Source: Alteromonas halophila
Lineage (GTDB): Bacteria > Pseudomonadota > Gammaproteobacteria > Enterobacterales > Alteromonadaceae
NCBI RefSeq assembly: GCF_014651815.1
Contig: NZ_BMXP01000001.1
Span: 523,934-587,933 of the forward strand
Reading direction: 5' to 3'
DNA: 64,000 nucleotides
Shown here in pieces: positions 63,287-64,000 of the stretch (position 1 is the stretch's first letter; each line of letters opens with the position of its first letter). A program made the translations under genes and the position numbers. Under the pieces are notes generated by a model. That model was given only the letters and a program-made list of their open reading frames with translations, made no database searches and was not told where the DNA came from.

Positions 63287-63547
63287 ATTTACACTTCCTT
63301 ATATTTCTCACTCAGACAGATAGGCAGGCGAGGTTGCGGCGGTTATTTCCTTTTTCCTAGCATACCTCTAAATTGCGAGTGTGTTACCTCCCGAAACATT
63401 TGCTTAAACTTTTCCTGCCAGAACATGGTCGCAAATGGCCCTGCCAAGGCATTGCTGCAACCTCTTTAGCTATATGGTAAATCGGTCAGACTGCGCTATA
63501 ACTTAATACTGATATTGGCCTTCTGGGCAGCTAAACAGGGAAAGATC

Positions 63548-64000
63548 ATGGCACATTTAATCATTGGACACGTCGGGACAGAGGACGCGCGGGTTTGGGT
63601 AAGAGGCGATAAACGTAAACCACTTGCATTTGTAACCTGGCGGTGCGAAGGCGAAGAAGGAAGTCAGGAAGAAATTATTGTGCTGGAAGAGCGGCATGAC
63701 TTTACCGGAGTGGTAGTACTTACCGGACTGCCTGCCGCTACAGAGGTGCATGTCAGTGTTGCTTTTGGCAATGATAAAAATACACAACCGGCCCAACGTT
63801 TTATTCCCGAATTCAGCCAGGGCAGCTTTAGCACCGCACCGGCTGGTAATACATCCCGCCCGTTCTCGTTTTTACTGGGCAGTTGTAACCTGCACTCTCT
63901 GGGGATCATCAGTTCACCTGACAGTGCGTTTGAACGGCTCAACCAGCTTGTGGATGAACATCATCCTGATTTTATGATCCACTGCGGTGATCAGATTTAC
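63548..64000 (+). CDS. PhoD-like metallophosphatase (3' end missing)
   Basis: The frame is open from ATG 63548 to the window edge, 151 residues. The N-terminal ~95 residues form a beta-rich Ig-like domain (IIGHVGTEDARVWVRGDKRKP), and the metallophosphatase core begins with FSFLLGSCNLHS and PDFMIHCGDQIY, whose GDQ-Y carries metal ligands as in PhoD phosphodiesterases. No signal peptide is seen, unlike classic secreted PhoD. A GGGAAAG site lies just before the ATG. The rest of the gene lies outside. Confidence 0.75.
   Translation, partial: MAHLIIGHVGTEDARVWVRGDKRKPLAFVTWRCEGEEGSQEEIIVLEERHDFTGVVVLTGLPAATEVHVSVAFGNDKNTQPAQRFIPEFSQGSFSTAPAGNTSRPFSFLLGSCNLHSLGIISSPDSAFERLNQLVDEHHPDFMIHCGDQIY

Overview
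The window is a stretch of chromosome from a marine-type gammaproteobacterium, most likely a member of the Alteromonadaceae (Alteromonas and relatives). The evidence is the core block grpE-dnaK-dnaJ ... dapB-carA-carB-greA, several TonB-dependent receptors, an SLC5-type hybrid sensor kinase and a GH1/GPH/LacI sugar locus. The genus assignment is inference; no rRNA or tRNA gene was found.

Region 1 (1-12964) is the right-hand part of a type I BREX phage-defence operon. It holds two consecutive pglX-type methyltransferase genes (the first cut by the window edge), a small TIR-domain protein, a RadD-like DEAH helicase with C-terminal zinc ribbons, pglZ and brxL. All lie on the + strand with very short or zero gaps except the 83-nt gap between the two pglX genes. 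brxA, brxB and brxC are expected to the left, outside the window. Three things stand out. The second PglX has lost the recognisable NPPY catalytic motif. The first PglX carries an AT-rich central block and an in-frame palindromic repeat. A TIR/helicase pair is inserted between pglX and pglZ.

Region 2 (13174-29610) starts with a GNAT gene and nadK. It continues with a probable poly-/oligo-3-hydroxybutyrate utilisation locus: 3-hydroxybutyrate dehydrogenase, secreted PHB-depolymerase-like esterase, secreted MetX-like esterase and a GntP-type permease on the - strand, facing a TonB-dependent receptor. Next come a LuxR-type response regulator, a UspA protein, a periplasmic binding/PDC-like protein, a chemoreceptor remnant, a beta-barrel porin and a CrbS/MxtR-like SLC5 hybrid kinase. 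In E. coli nadK and grpE are divergent neighbours; here about 15 kb of these genes lie between them.

Region 3 (29831-46413) holds the core genes grpE, dnaK and dnaJ (sigma-32-type promoters before grpE and dnaK), then cytochrome c', a PAS/degenerate-GGDEF/EAL protein, propionyl-CoA synthetase, cytochrome b561, dapB, carA, carB and greA. The dapB-carA gap looks like an attenuated leader.

Region 4 (46471-50019) has a ~110-bp interspersed repeat, a Nudix hydrolase, a methyltransferase/ATP-grasp/cupin trio of unknown purpose, and a small DUF3185 membrane protein.

Region 5 (50084-60673) is a sugar-utilisation regulon. On the - strand are a large TonB-dependent receptor and two tryptophan-halogenase-family flavoproteins; on the + strand are a GH1 beta-glucosidase, a GPH-type sugar transporter and a LacI regulator. 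Both promoters carry the same perfect 18-bp palindrome, so the two arms are probably controlled together by the LacI protein.

Region 6 (60694-64000) holds a periplasmic TPR protein, an NfeD/SPFH (QmcA-like) pair and the start of a PhoD-like metallophosphatase cut by the right edge.
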